DNA of 64,000 nucleotides from Lantana camara (taxonomy: Eukaryota > Streptophyta > Magnoliopsida > Lamiales > Verbenaceae), in contig CM074858.1 in assembly GCA_037501455.1 (NCBI GenBank), forward strand, positions 96,878,001 to 96,942,000, given 5' to 3'. Shown here piece by piece: positions 9,486-21,359 of this stretch. Each line of letters begins with the position of its first letter. Position 1 is the stretch's first letter. The notes under the pieces were generated by a model. The model did not search any database. It saw only the letters and a list, made by a program, of their open reading frames with translations, and was not told the origin of the DNA. The position numbers were made by a program, and so were the translations under genes.

Positions 9486-12103
9486 TGTAACGCCCCGATT
9501 TTTATTTATTAATATCTTATGTCTAAAATAATTTTATAAATTATATTTTATAATACTTTCATGAAATTCATATTAAACTTATAATTTATCTCATAACTTG
9601 AAAATGTTTATTTCGTGAGATAATTACCGAAAATGATTTAATTGTCAACTTGGCCCTATATGTTTATTCTTTTAAACTTAGGGACCAAATTGCATGAAAA
9701 CCTTTGAGGACTAAAGTAATCACTTTCCAAACTTGATATCCTTAATTGCTTAACTTAAATAACTTGGAGGGTTTAATTGCAAATATTACATATTTTCCCA
9801 AATATCACGTTATATGCTTCCTTGATCAATTATCATCGAAATTCACCAACATCTCCATCTTTCTTGCTCTCGGTTCTTCACGTAGAAAAGGGGGAGAAGA
9901 GATTTCATCAAATCATCCAAGTTATTCAAGGAAATCCAAGCTTTTGAGCTCAAGCATCCATCATCATCTTCTCCATTCATTTCTTTACCTTCAAAAGCAT
10001 GTAAGTGGAAACATATGGTCTCTTGAGCATCTATGTAGGACCTAGGGTTTGAGGATGGCATGCTAGATGAACTCCTTGTTGTATAAAGCATGATTAAATG
10101 ATGATATCTGGGATTATGGCATGATTAATTCATGAGATTCTTGAATAATTGGTATGAATGATCAAGTATGATCATGAGTGTGAAATCATGAATTCTTGAT
10201 GATCCTGTGTGTTTTGAGTGTTTAAGTGTTATGATATTATTTCTTGAACCTATATGCATCATATTTCCAGAAAAACATGAATTGGTTGAGTGAAAATGGT
10301 TTTTTTGGTTGCTTTGTTATGCTTTCCCGTAGCTTTCCCCTGTTTTTTCCTCTGTTCTTCCTGTTTCAGAAACTGGGAACGACCGTTCCCAGCCTCAAGG
10401 CATTTCGGGAACGGGCGTTCCCACCTTTTCAAATGAACAAGGCGGCCGAGCATGGGAACGGCCGTTCCCATTTTGGCCTTGCGCCGGAAGGGCCGTTCCC
10501 AGCTAAGGCGCATTTCTAAATGGGAAATCGTTGGCGCATTTATTGGGGTTGTGGGAACGACCGTTCCCACTTTACAAAGGGGTCCGGAACGGCCGTTCCC
10601 ACCTCGCTGACAGAACAAATGTGACTGCATAAAATTACATTTTTAGCCCCTCGATCCAATGACTTCTTTGACCCCGAATTGCTGTAATATGTGCTAATAT
10701 GATGTGAAACAACATGTTATCTTACCACATTGCATTTTCGTGGTCGTCTCGATACATTTCCGCCGTTCGTCACATTTTGTGCATTTTAGGTCATGTCTCA
10801 TGTATAAGTGTCGTGTTTGCACAGGTCACGAGGGCGTGGACGAGGAGCAGGCTCCGTAGAGCATATCCTTGTGTTATTTTGTAAGATAGGTGAGGTTTAA
10901 TTGTTAGTTATATAGAACCTGTATACCCTTTATGTGATATTTTGGCCAAAAAGGTATTTATAGTTATACTTTCTATAAATCATTGATCATTTCAAGTTAT
11001 GTTCAAGCAAGCCAGCAAGCAAGCAAGCAAGTCAGGTATTGTTTCATGCATGTTTAGGCGAGTAGCATGACGGATACGTTTGGGCCCGAGGGTAGTGACT
11101 GGAGCCAACCGGGAAAGCAAGGGCTGACGGGTAACTCTGGCGCTATCCTCACCACACTAGGGGTCACCCCTGAATCCACTAGGAGGTTAGTGGAGGAAGG
11201 AGCTCCAGGCTTAGGGATTCATGTACCCTCTGCTCAATGAGATTGGATGTTGGGGCCTTGCAATCCCTTCATCAAACCGGAGGAAGAAGGAGACTGGGGA
11301 TGAGTCCGGTACCACGGATGCGCCTCGGGTTATTGCATGATTGTCATTTCATGAACGTGTTATATGAGTACACTATCGCACGATTGCACGATAAGTGAAT
11401 TGCATGATCACCTATTGACTATTAAACAAGAGAGCGTGTTCATGTTCATTTGGAGATCGGTTGGAGACCGCCCTTACTCGCCGGGGCCATGTATTGATTG
11501 ATTGCATGAAAACGAACAAGTACGTAATACTGGTAGTTGTAATCTCGGGCGAGTTTATGTGATTGTAAACTTATATTACTCTTGATTATAAAACCTTACC
11601 CGAGGTTATAGCTTGCATGTGATTGCGCTAATATATATTTATGCCCCTCGCTCAGTCTTCGGTAGACTGATACTTCACTTTTCAGGTACTTGAGAGCCGG
11701 TCGTGCTAGGCGGGAGTCTGGTCCAGTCTTGCATTGTCACGAGTCTAGCAGTGTACCATCTTGTATATATTCTGCTACTTTTCATGTTATGTCCGTTATT
11801 ATTACGTTCTGAGTACTTGATCAGGTATAGGTAGTAGGAGATGATAATGTATTGATAGTTAATTGGTATCTATACGTATCTATCCGATAAATATGGTACC
11901 TATATGTATTTATGAATAATGCTTCCGCTTTTAACTTTTATGTATTGGTATGGTATTGCTTTGGGGTTTAGTCCCGCCTAGCTCGTCTTTTCTTTTATTT
12001 GTCACCCGTTCGCTATAGGCTAGTTCATGTACGGATTGTCCATTTCGTATGTGGATCGGCCTATAGTGCGGGGTGTGGTATCCCTACGTATAGGGGTGCT
12101 ACA
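9486..12103 (+). repeat. 3' LTR of element A
   Basis: 2,618 bp, near-identical to 3429-6038. The main length difference is 8 extra bases in a CAAG repeat near 11010. The palindrome array recurs at 10375-10602. Confidence 0.93.
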
Positions 12104-12108
12104 AGAAC

Positions 12109-12657
12109 ATTCCTAAATGGGAAAGGATGTTTCCAAGAAACCTCCAGATTAGAAAATATCTCACAGGTCAATGGCGTGATTAATAATCCTTTGACTTGAG
12201 ATTCTGTAATGTTTCATATGAACTAACTCTGTAATCTTTGATATGGACTCAAAAGGATGTCGACTTTAGACAGCTGAATTCCGATCCATGTTAGGATTGC
12301 ACAAGTGGCATATGTGGAATTAGTAGAATCAATAAAGGACCTACACTTGTTAAGAACAAGATGATCTCTTACTAATTAAGTTGTTCATAATCTATTAAAT
12401 ATTAAACCCTTGGCCAAGGTGGACTGGTGTGGATACACTTTGGAGGATTACCTACTTTGGGATCTAATCAAGAACCGTTTGAGGGACAATCTGCTTGAAG
12501 GGTGTTCGATAGGCAAGATCAAACATCATTATAAAGCTTCAATTAACCGTAAGTTACTTGAATTTCCCTTTGTTTTGAAACGAACATTGCAAGTAAACGA
12601 TCCATTTTGGAAAAAAAAAATTTTAATTCCGCTACTTCAACTCTGCGTTTTCCGACA
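12109..12657 (+). mobile_element. Copia 3' LTR, second half
   Basis: Continues the Copia LTR broken at 3428 and ends in TTTTCCGACA at 12657. A related LTR end lies at 14550-14684. The open frame at 12410-12775 crosses this boundary and is not a gene. Confidence 0.6.
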
Positions 12658-14405
12658 CACTTATACGTTCATTACATACTTGAAACCTTTAAAAATTCAT
12701 AAAATACTCTTTATAGCACATATTTACTTATACATAAGGCTTATTAGTTGCATGTATTTGAAAACGAGCACATAGGCAATAGGGTCATAACTAATAAACC
12801 TAACCTCACCTTAAACGGATGAAGCCGAGCAAAGAGCAAATGGTTTCCCTAGAACCTAAACGATAGGCCAATCACCACCTTGGTGCGAACCTAAACTAAC
12901 TAAACACAAAACACAGGACTTAGACTCACACATGGATCGCATAGACGTACGACAATGCACGTATGCAAAGGATGCAATGCATATGATGCACATTCACATT
13001 GCAAGTTATTCATATAAATTAACATTCTTAATGCACATTAAGGTCATACTTGGGATGGGAAAGAACGAAAGAAACGAGCGGAAATAGAGAAAAAGGGATT
13101 TAAAACAAGATTTCCTGCGTTTCTCTACATTACGTCGGGGCCGTGACACAAAATACGCTGAAAAGCGTCACAGCTACGAAGGAGGACCAGTGACAAAATC
13201 TACTAAAGCCTCACGGTCACATCATTTTACTTATAAATCGGTTGCGGCCACGACCGACCTATAGCAGCAAAAGTGCAAAGCAGCCATGACTGCTGCACCA
13301 ACAGGGGAGGTTCCAAACCTCCGCAAAACCTGCGTTTTCAACATGCCAACATCCAAAAACGACCAAGAACAAACCCAAATCACATAATATACACATTATA
13401 ACACATTTACACTCCAATTCATGCATGATCAAGCCCAAAACAAATTTTTAGTTTCAAAACTTTATAACCTCATTAATAGTATATTCGTAAAAACTCAATT
13501 ACCAACAAGTTCCATGCCATAAATTTGTCCATAATCTTCATATAAACAACATAGAGCTCATTTAATTCATTTAAAACCAACCAACTCCTCATAAAAATCA
13601 AATTATATCAAAACCCTTACTATTCATTGTCTTCTCCAACAACATAGATATACATGCTTTCAAGACTCAAAAATGACATTAAATCGAAGCTTATCACGTG
13701 GAGAAGACGAAGCTTACCTCGGATCATTGAATTGTTGAGAATCGAGCAAGAACCTTGACCTCAAAGGTTCAATAGCTAAAAGGGGCTCTTCTTCCTTTTC
13801 TTCTTGTTGTTGTTGAACGTGGAGAGGAAATTAGTAGAAAAGAGATAGATCCGGTTCATAAGGGGTTGGAAACGGGTCGGAGTTGAAATGGGTTAAACGG
13901 GTATTAATGAGAAATAATCGATCCACACGGATTGGTTTTAGATTAGGCGGTTCTCAAACGATTTCAGAAAACTATAAGGCTAGTGACATCGAACGCGAAT
14001 CGTCGAGACAAATCTAATGGCGAAGTTAGAATTCGAATTTGAATTCCCTAGATCAAAGTGGCTAAAATGGCCCAATCACAATTAGGCCCTCAAACTCCCA
14101 AAAATGGACAATTAAGTTCAATCACATTTTTAATTAAGTTCTAAACTTTCATTTAAGTACAATTAAGTTCACATCGACACATAAAATCATATCATATCAT
14201 ATAATTAACATTTTCGGCATAAAATTCTTAATTTAACATTTATAAACATATGAAATAATTTAATACAAATATTTAGAATAATTTAAAACATTTAATTCAA
14301 TTAAATTCATAATTAAACCACATAATTGAAATTAAATAACGCAATTACTTAATTACACTCGCACGTGACGTCATACATGACTTGTCAGAGAAGCGGGGCG
14401 TCACA
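12658..14405 (-). mobile_element. Truncated LTR related to the 60487-63376 family
   Basis: Ends at 14405 in GGGGCGTCACA, the reverse complement of a TGTGACGCCCC start. The stretch around 12690-12830 (tataaggcttatt..., aacctaacctcacctta) matches 59100-59220 and 61900-61980. Its left side is cut where it meets the Copia LTR end. A GC-rich region with partial palindromes (13140-13310) falls where relatives carry their arrays. Confidence 0.7.
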
Positions 14406-14549
14406 TCCCTTAATGTGTGCAATTACACATAAAGAAATGTTTGTCTATTATAGTAATCAATCGTTTATTATTCAAACATTGTCTGTGATACAAGGAAAGT
14501 TCTAAAGCGGATTACAACAAATCGACTTTCTAGGACACTATTCCCAACA
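14406..14549 (-). mobile_element. Copia LTR start, reversed fragment
   Basis: The reverse complement begins TGTTGGGAATAGTGTCC and contains TTTGAATAATAAACGA, both close to the Copia LTR at 2981-3070. Confidence 0.65.
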
Positions 14550-14684
14550 TGAACATCTCAAGAAGGTAACTTCAAGTAAAATTCTTGAAATTCCCTCATT
14601 TTTTAAGAAAAAAATTACAAGCAAACGGTCCTCTTACTAGAAAATTTTTAATTTTCTTTTGCGTTTTGCTCGTGTTTTCCAACA
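14550..14684 (+). mobile_element. Copia LTR 3'-end fragment
   Basis: Resembles 12520-12657 (ttgcaagtaaacg..., gcgttttcc) and ends TTTTCCAACA. Confidence 0.55.
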
Positions 14685-14975
14685 AAAAATAGTTCAATGG
14701 ATCCTAATTTTTATAATAATTATCATCATAAGACTACATAACATGATAATAATCTAATTTCGTAAGTGTTCATCAAATGTAAACATAAATCCTTATTTAT
14801 TACCATAATATAATTGTTTTATCCTTCATAATATTTATATGAATATCCATGAACTAATGTAGATGTTATACTTCATCTTCAAATGTAACATTAATAATTA
14901 GGAATTTTGGGATAATATCCATGATCAAATTGTAATATTCACTCACACTGGAAATCATCCATATTGACTATAAAT

Positions 14976-15992
14976 GAGAAAATTGTATTTTTTGTCCCAT
15001 AGAACATAGGTCAATTTTTTTTGGTCCCGTAGTTTTTAAATCGTCCCACACTTTCAGTTTTTCGACAAATGTAGTCCCAAAGTGAAAATTTTTCACTATT
15101 AGTCCCAAAAAATTTTAGAAATATATATTTATAATATTTTTCCTTAATTAAAAAATACATATCAAATATTAGGAAAATTTTAAAAGAATACCAAACACAA
15201 GATATGCATTTTATTTTTATAATAAATAATAAATTATTAAATTCTAAAGTATAAGTATTACTTTAAAATTATAAAATAAAAAAATAAAAACATATACATA
15301 GTAACATAATTAATAAAATAATCTTCAATATTGCATTTAGTTAAAAATATATAAAATAAAAAATTGAAAATAATTAATATATATGCCTACTAATTGAAAA
15401 TAAAATATTGATGTTATTTTTTAATTCTCATTGGCTACTAATTACTTTTTAATTTTTTAATAAATATTATATTACTGAATAAAATATATATAAATTTTCT
15501 ATTATTTTCAATTTTAACTAAACCCAACGTTAATTATTTTAAATAAATACAATGTTATATATATAAGAAATATTTAAGTATTATAAATATTAATTATTTT
15601 CAATTTTTTATTTTACATATTTTTAACTAAATGCAATATTGAAGATTATTTTATTAATTATGTTATTATGTATATATTTTTATTTTTTTATTTTATAATT
15701 TTAAAGTAATACTTATACTTTAAAATGTAATAATTTATTATTTATTATAAAAATAAAATACATATCATGTGGTTGGTATTCTTTTAAAATTTTCCTAATA
15801 TTTGATATGTATTTTTTAATTAAGGAAAAATATTATAAATATATATTTCTAAATTTGTTGGGACTAATATTGAATTTTTTTCACTTTGGGACTACATTTG
15901 TCGAAAAACTAAAAGTACGGGACGATTTAAAAACTACGGGACCAAAAAAAAAATAAACCAATTTCCTATGGGACCAAAAATGCAATTTTCTC
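14976..15992. mobile_element. Mutator-like foldback MITE with 9-bp target duplication
   Basis: A 1,017-bp element that is almost all inverted repeat. The left arm runs from GAGAAAATTG (14976) to about 15400; the right arm runs from about 15570 to CAATTTTCTC (15992); the loop is only about 170 bp. It is flanked by ACTATAAAT at 14967-14975 and 15993-16001. A 9-bp duplication and GAGAAAATTG ends fit the Mutator superfamily. There is no transposase. A transcript would fold into one long hairpin and could feed small-RNA production. Confidence 0.88.
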
Positions 15993-16065
15993 ACTATAAA
16001 TTTTCTCTCAAACTTTCAAATCTATACACTTTCTTTCAAACTTCCAAATTTATGTTTGTTGCACA

Positions 16066-16830
16066 TGAATGTTTGGTATTATGCAATTATTCTAAGAACA
16101 ACTCAATATATTGCTGAAATGTATAACTCTACAGAAGTGTGTTCCTATTATGCATTATTACTGAAAAATTCGACATGTTGTTGAAATTATTAGACGTATT
16201 GGATTGTATAACTCTATACAAGTGCGTTCCTATTATGCAATTATTCTGAAACAACTCAACATATTGCTGAAATTATTAGGTATATTGCTTGTATAACTCT
16301 GCACAAGTGTATTCCTACTATACAATTATTCTGAAATAACACAACATATTGCTAAAATTATTAGACTTATTGACTTGTACAACCCTATACAAGTGTATTT
16401 CTATTATGCAATTATTCTGAAACAACTCGACATATTACTGAAATTATTAGACATATTGACATGTACAACTCTATATAAGTGTGTTTTTATAATGCATTAT
16501 TACTAAAACAACTTGACATATTTCTACAATTATCAGACGTATTGGCTTGTAAAACTCTACAAAAGTGTATTCTTACTATGCATTATTATTGAAACAACTC
16601 GACATATTTCCAAAATATTAGACGTATTGGTTTGTACAACCCTACATCAGTGTGTTTTTATCATGCAATTATTCTCAAACAAATTGACATATTGCTAAAA
16701 TTATTAGATGTATTAACTTGTACAACTCTACCGAAGTATGTTCTTATCATACATTATAACTGAAACAATTCACATTTTTATGAAATTATTAGACATATTG
16801 ACTTGTACAACTCTACATATTTTTGAAATT
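16066..16830 (+). repeat. Tandem array, about 86-bp unit, roughly nine copies
   Basis: A GTGTrTTCcTAyTATGCa core starts near 16137, 16222, 16307, 16393, 16479, 16565, 16650 and 16736. Each unit also has 'acaactc.acatattgctgaaattattaga' and 'ttgtacaactcta'. Units are diverged, so the array is old. Open frames in it are accidental. Confidence 0.88.
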
Positions 16831-16833
16831 ACC

Positions 16834-16990
16834 ATGGATAAAAGAAACAGAAACAACAATAATATCTTGTTTATTACAATGGATCAAGCAAACAAAAATA
16901 ACAACAATATCCGATTTATTATCATGGATCAAGCAAATAGAAACAACAACAATATCTAGTTTATTACCATAGATCGAGCAAAACTACAAC
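16834..16990 (+). repeat. 45-bp minisatellite
   Basis: Three full units begin ATGGAT at 16834, 16879 and 16924; a fourth partial one begins at 16969. The 45-bp period keeps one frame open (TMDQANKNNNNI-type), but nothing suggests a real protein. Confidence 0.8.
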
Positions 16991-19235
16991 AACGGTGACG
17001 ACTAGTTTATTACCACATAAGTAGAAAAACAAAATATTATCAACTTCAAGTAGCTTATTTGATTACAACAACAAAGAAAACATCATCAACCACAGCAAGC
17101 AGAACAGAGTCCATATCAACAAAGAAAATATCATTAACCAATTTATTAGCATAGATAAAACGAACAAAAACAACAACAAGTAGTTTTTTCGGTTACAACA
17201 ACAACAAAAAACAACCCTTAAATACATAAAATCTTCAACTTCCGTTTGCATAGGAAGGGAGCGGCGTGGTCCTCAACTTCAAAACGCACATTGGGCATGC
17301 TCATGCATGGCTCCGATGCGTACGGTGACATCTTGTAACACCCGAGCGCAAGGTGTCACATCCCCCGCACCGAGACCCGACCCGAATATGAAATGGACGA
17401 TCCATACCCGAGCCAAATCACGGCGAACGGGGACATACACACACTCTATGCTAGGCGGGACTAACCCTTGAACCATAACATCAGAGTAATTGTAAATACG
17501 GAAGCAATAACTATCCATTACATAAACAATGAGTGAACAAAATCCAAAAATGATCCATATACATTATCAAATGCCGTCACGGCTTAACAAACAAGTACGC
17601 TCCAATAGCAACATTCATATACAATGATCACAAGTGCAAAATGCGAGTGTAAGAGCAATAAACAAAAGGACTAGAAACGAAAACAAGACCTAAGACTTGA
17701 AATCCCGCCTAGCTCCCCTGACACTTGCACAAAACAACTGAAAGCCAAACGGGTTCAGTCCAAAAGGGACTGGTGGGTATAAAAGCAGGGCATAATTATA
17801 ATATACAACGGAATTTAACAATCACATGCAAGCTATAATCCCAAGTGAGGTTTTTAAAGGATTTCCCAAGTGGGCAAATAGAAATCATCAAAAGGGATTA
17901 TAACGATTCATTTACATTAGGTCAAGGTCATTAGTGGCCCGGCGAGTGGGCGTGCATTATCTCCAACCAACACCTCGTGTAATTCATTAACATTCATTAA
18001 CATTCATTGACATTCATTCATTCATTCATTCTTTCTTTTCATGCATATCATTCTTTCGTGCGCATTCAATAACATTTACACCTTCTTCCTCCGGGTTGGT
18101 GGCGGGTTTGCAAGGCCCATCCACCCATTCATTGACCAAAAGGGGAACATGACTCCCCAGATGGCACTCAGCATCCATTCCTCGCTAACTCCTAACGAGG
18201 TCCGGTTACGCCGTTCATTGGTGGGACTAGTGTGAGGGTTTCCCGTCAGCCCATGCCTCCTCGGTTCCCACTCACACCAAGCCCCTGGGCCCCATTCGTT
18301 GTGAACATTCATTCATTCTCGCCAAAACATTTGGTAGGTTCAAGAAACAAGGGCTTTACGTTTGCAATCATTTACTCGAAAAAAGACTCAATATATATAT
18401 CATATTACTTGGGCTTAAAACTTTTCACATAGGGAGATATAACGGGTCGTTTTATCTAAGTAGAAGAGAAACCCACCTTAAACCGCAAAAAGGAGCAAAC
18501 ACAAGCCTCACTGACCGGCCTCGCTTCCAACGGACTCAAAATCTGTGCAAGAGAGGTGAGGTGAGACTCAATATGACCAAATAAGACGCTCGGCAATGAA
18601 ATGATTATGACATGAATGTATAAGAGATGCTATAATGTAATGTACACGTTCATGTGCACTATTAAAGTCTTAAGGACATATAAACGTTCAATTCATTCAC
18701 TTTCATTCGAATTCATAATTTCAATCAAATTAATTCAAGAAATTCAAATATAATCAAAGTACAAATTAAATCACATTTAAAATTAGAACATAAACATTTA
18801 AACATATTCAATCGCATTTACTATTAGAAATTAAACAATTAAATACATTCAATTAAATTTAGGAAATTAAATAAAGCATGAAATAGGTAATATTTAAATT
18901 CTAATAATTCAATTAAATCAAATAACAATTAATATTTAATAAATATATATAATATATTAAATATATATACATACGTAAACCTATACTATATTATATTATA
19001 AATATATATATAATTATACATGTAACGTAAAGCATGCATGCACAAATAACAAATGCATGCAAAGTATATATAATATATATAGGAAACATGCATGCAATGA
19101 GAATCAATATACATGCAAACATTGCATTAACAAAACTCATGCAGAAGAAAAAGGAAAGAACAATAGCAGTAGCAGCAGCTCGCGTAACAGCAGAAACAGG
19201 CATGAAAAACAAGGGTGTCACCTTCAAGGAGCAAA

Positions 19236-19257
19236 CCGAGACACCCCCGTGTCTCGG
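19236..19257 (-). repeat. 9-bp-stem hairpin in the LTR of element B
   Basis: CCGAGACAC, loop CCCC, GTGTCTCGG. It is absent from the other LTR copy (deletion at about 26354). Conversely, the other copy keeps a 10-bp-stem hairpin (26314-26337) that is half deleted here at about 19214. Confidence 0.9.
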
Positions 19258-20786
19258 TACAGAAGTTCAGACCAAAAACACACCCCCGTTCCAGCTGAAA
19301 ATGAAGGAAAAAGACACACCCGTGTCGCAGCGAACACAGCAGCAACAAACACGCATACAACCCCTGTTTTTCTAGCTCAAACGCATTCACAACTCAAGCA
19401 ACAATTAGGCCATATATGTAGCTATAAATGACATGAATTGCAGCAAGAAATCAGCTCAAAACCACCTCAATTCTGACAGCAAAAGAGCAAGAGAAACAGC
19501 AGCTGTGACAGCGACAATCCAGGCCCAAAAACAGGGTAAAAACTCACGCAAAACAGGGTATGGTTGATCTCCATTAATCCCAACACATTCATATAAGTTA
19601 GGCTAACAAATATGCAGCAAAACACCACAAATTCAACCTATAAATCAGTCCCACAACCGTTCAAACATGAAAGCTGTCATACGTGACTTTTATTCAAAGT
19701 TTTCTCAATGTTCCAAAGTTGATATCTCATAAATACTTCAACTACCATGCAATTAATGATCATGAATGAAAAGAAGATATCAAAACAATCATTCTCAAGC
19801 TTGGAATCATTCAAATCCATCAAGAATCGAAGAAGATCAATAAAATGCCCAAAAATGTCTCTATTCAAGATCAGCCGAAAAATGCATGAAACCATGATCA
19901 AATTTGGGGATGAATGAATGAAAATGACCAGGAATGAACATATAATACAACCCTAAGCTTACCTTGTTGATTGGATGAGGATTGGATGAGATTTGAGCTC
20001 CAAAATCTCCAAGGAAACAAGGGTTACGGGATGGAAACTGGAGAGCAGAAACTTTGGCTGAAATTTGTGAATTGTGAGAGGGTTGGTTCGGTTAGGGCTT
20101 GGTATAGCAGGTTAGGTGGTTGATTTAGGGTTCTATAGCATCAAACCATGGTTAATTTGGTCAACAATTGAATAAGTTATGGCCATTCTAGTGCAACAAG
20201 GTCAGTTTCGTCGCCGTTTCGTTTTTCGGTTGAAATTCAGAGGTTCAATTGACGTTAGAAAAATATAAGGCTAAGTTTACTAAACTCGAATTTTCGTTAC
20301 GAGTTCAGAGAAGTTGACGGAACTCGAATCCGAGTTCCCGAGCTCAAGATATTAAATACGGAACCAAGGGTGCGCTAAGTGCTCGTTAGCCCCCGACTTG
20401 GATTCCAAAATACAAATTAAATCCGAAACACAAGCAAATGAATTCGAAAATACGAAACGAACAAATATTCATGTACAAGACACGTATAAGTTCAACATAT
20501 TAAATTCGCACAAAATCCCGGTATCAATTCAAATAGAAACGAAGCACTCAAACGTGATCAAACAATAAAAGCCAAAATATTACAAAAATGTAACATTTAC
20601 ATACTTATATAATATATTATAATTACATGCATAAAAATTTAATTTATAAATATACATGCATGCATACGTATATAATATATATAAATACATGCATGCAATA
20701 TTATATAAGTTATAATTATAAAATGCATGCAAATATGATATATAAGTATTACATGCATGCATAATTAAATCCATGCACACACGTAC

Positions 20787-20790
<4 letters not shown>

Positions 20791-20840
<50 letters not shown>
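20791..20840. repeat. (AT)n microsatellite
   Basis: About 25 AT units, shared with the other LTR copy at 27890-27945 but of different length. Confidence 0.95.
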
Positions 20841-20844
<4 letters not shown>

Positions 20845-21141
20845 TTATATTATATAATTTAATTAATATTAATAACATTAAATTAAATAATTAACATCTA
20901 ATATAATTAAAATAAAATGTAAATACATAAAACACATAAAAATAATTATTCGCGCAATTAAGGAGCACACAAGTTATTCACATAAATTCAAATTCAAATA
21001 TTGCATATATTTCAATTAGTCACTTATTTAACAATTAAACAATGAAATTTAATTATGGAAAACACTAAAGCCAATTAATTTGTGCAATTAAGTAAACATA
21101 TACGTCATGCTGTACTAATAAAAAGAACTGGGGCGTTACAA

Positions 21142-21175
21142 CCTTTCCCCCTTAAAAGAATCCGTCCTCGGATTC
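21142..21175 (-). other. Polypurine tract and adjoining hairpin of element B
   Basis: On the minus strand, a hairpin (GAATCCG, loop AGGA, CGGATTC; 21158-21175) runs directly into CTTTTAAGGGGGAAAGG, the polypurine tract next to the 3' LTR. This is the same arrangement as in element A with an unrelated stem. Confidence 0.83.
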
Positions 21176-21202
21176 ATTATCTGCCTGAAAACAATTAATG
21201 AA

Positions 21203-21359
21203 GGAACCCCGTTCCTCACAAACAACAAGGAGAGAATCACCGTCTCTCAAACAACAAGGAGAGAACCCTGTCTCTCGCAAGCAAAGAGAGCACCCCGTCT
21301 CTCGAACAAAAATAAGAGCATCCCCGTCTCTTACAAACAATGAGAGCACCCCGTCTCTC
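21203..21359 (-). repeat. Array of six covarying CGGGG-type hairpins
   Basis: On the minus strand, units end at 21359, 21332, 21303, 21276, 21248 and 21215. Stems are GAGAG/CTCTC, AAGAG/CTCTT, GAGAGA/TCTCTC and GGAAC/GTTCC around CGGGG or a close variant. It has the same place and form as the array at 9286-9414. Confidence 0.88.

Larger units (their letters stand above)
3429..12103 (+). mobile_element. Complete non-autonomous LTR retrotransposon with 2.6-kb LTRs (element A)
   Basis: Two near-identical direct repeats (3429-6038 and 9486-12103) start TGTAACGCCCC and end GTGCTACA. The 5-bp target duplication AGAAC lies at 3424-3428 and 12104-12108. The left LTR is followed by a tRNA-Met primer site, and the right LTR is preceded by a polypurine tract. 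The 3.4-kb interior holds only a short Gag remnant with two zinc knuckles; no protease, reverse transcriptase or integrase motif is seen. The LTR copies differ at roughly 15-20 places by eye, mostly C/T and G/A changes, so insertion was recent. It fits the TR-GAG/LARD class, which depends on proteins from a helper. Confidence 0.92.
17334..21140 (-). repeat. 3' LTR of element B
   Basis: 3,807 bp with TG/CA ends. Contains a hairpin at 19236-19257, clusters of CATGCATG motifs (19030-19095, 20650-20780) and an (AT)n tract at 20791-20840. Confidence 0.93.

Noticed and set aside
12410..12775. 121-aa plus-strand frame
   Set aside because: Crosses the Copia LTR end at 12657 into another LTR; a chance join.
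16738..16959. Asn-rich frame
   Set aside because: Produced by the 45-bp minisatellite.
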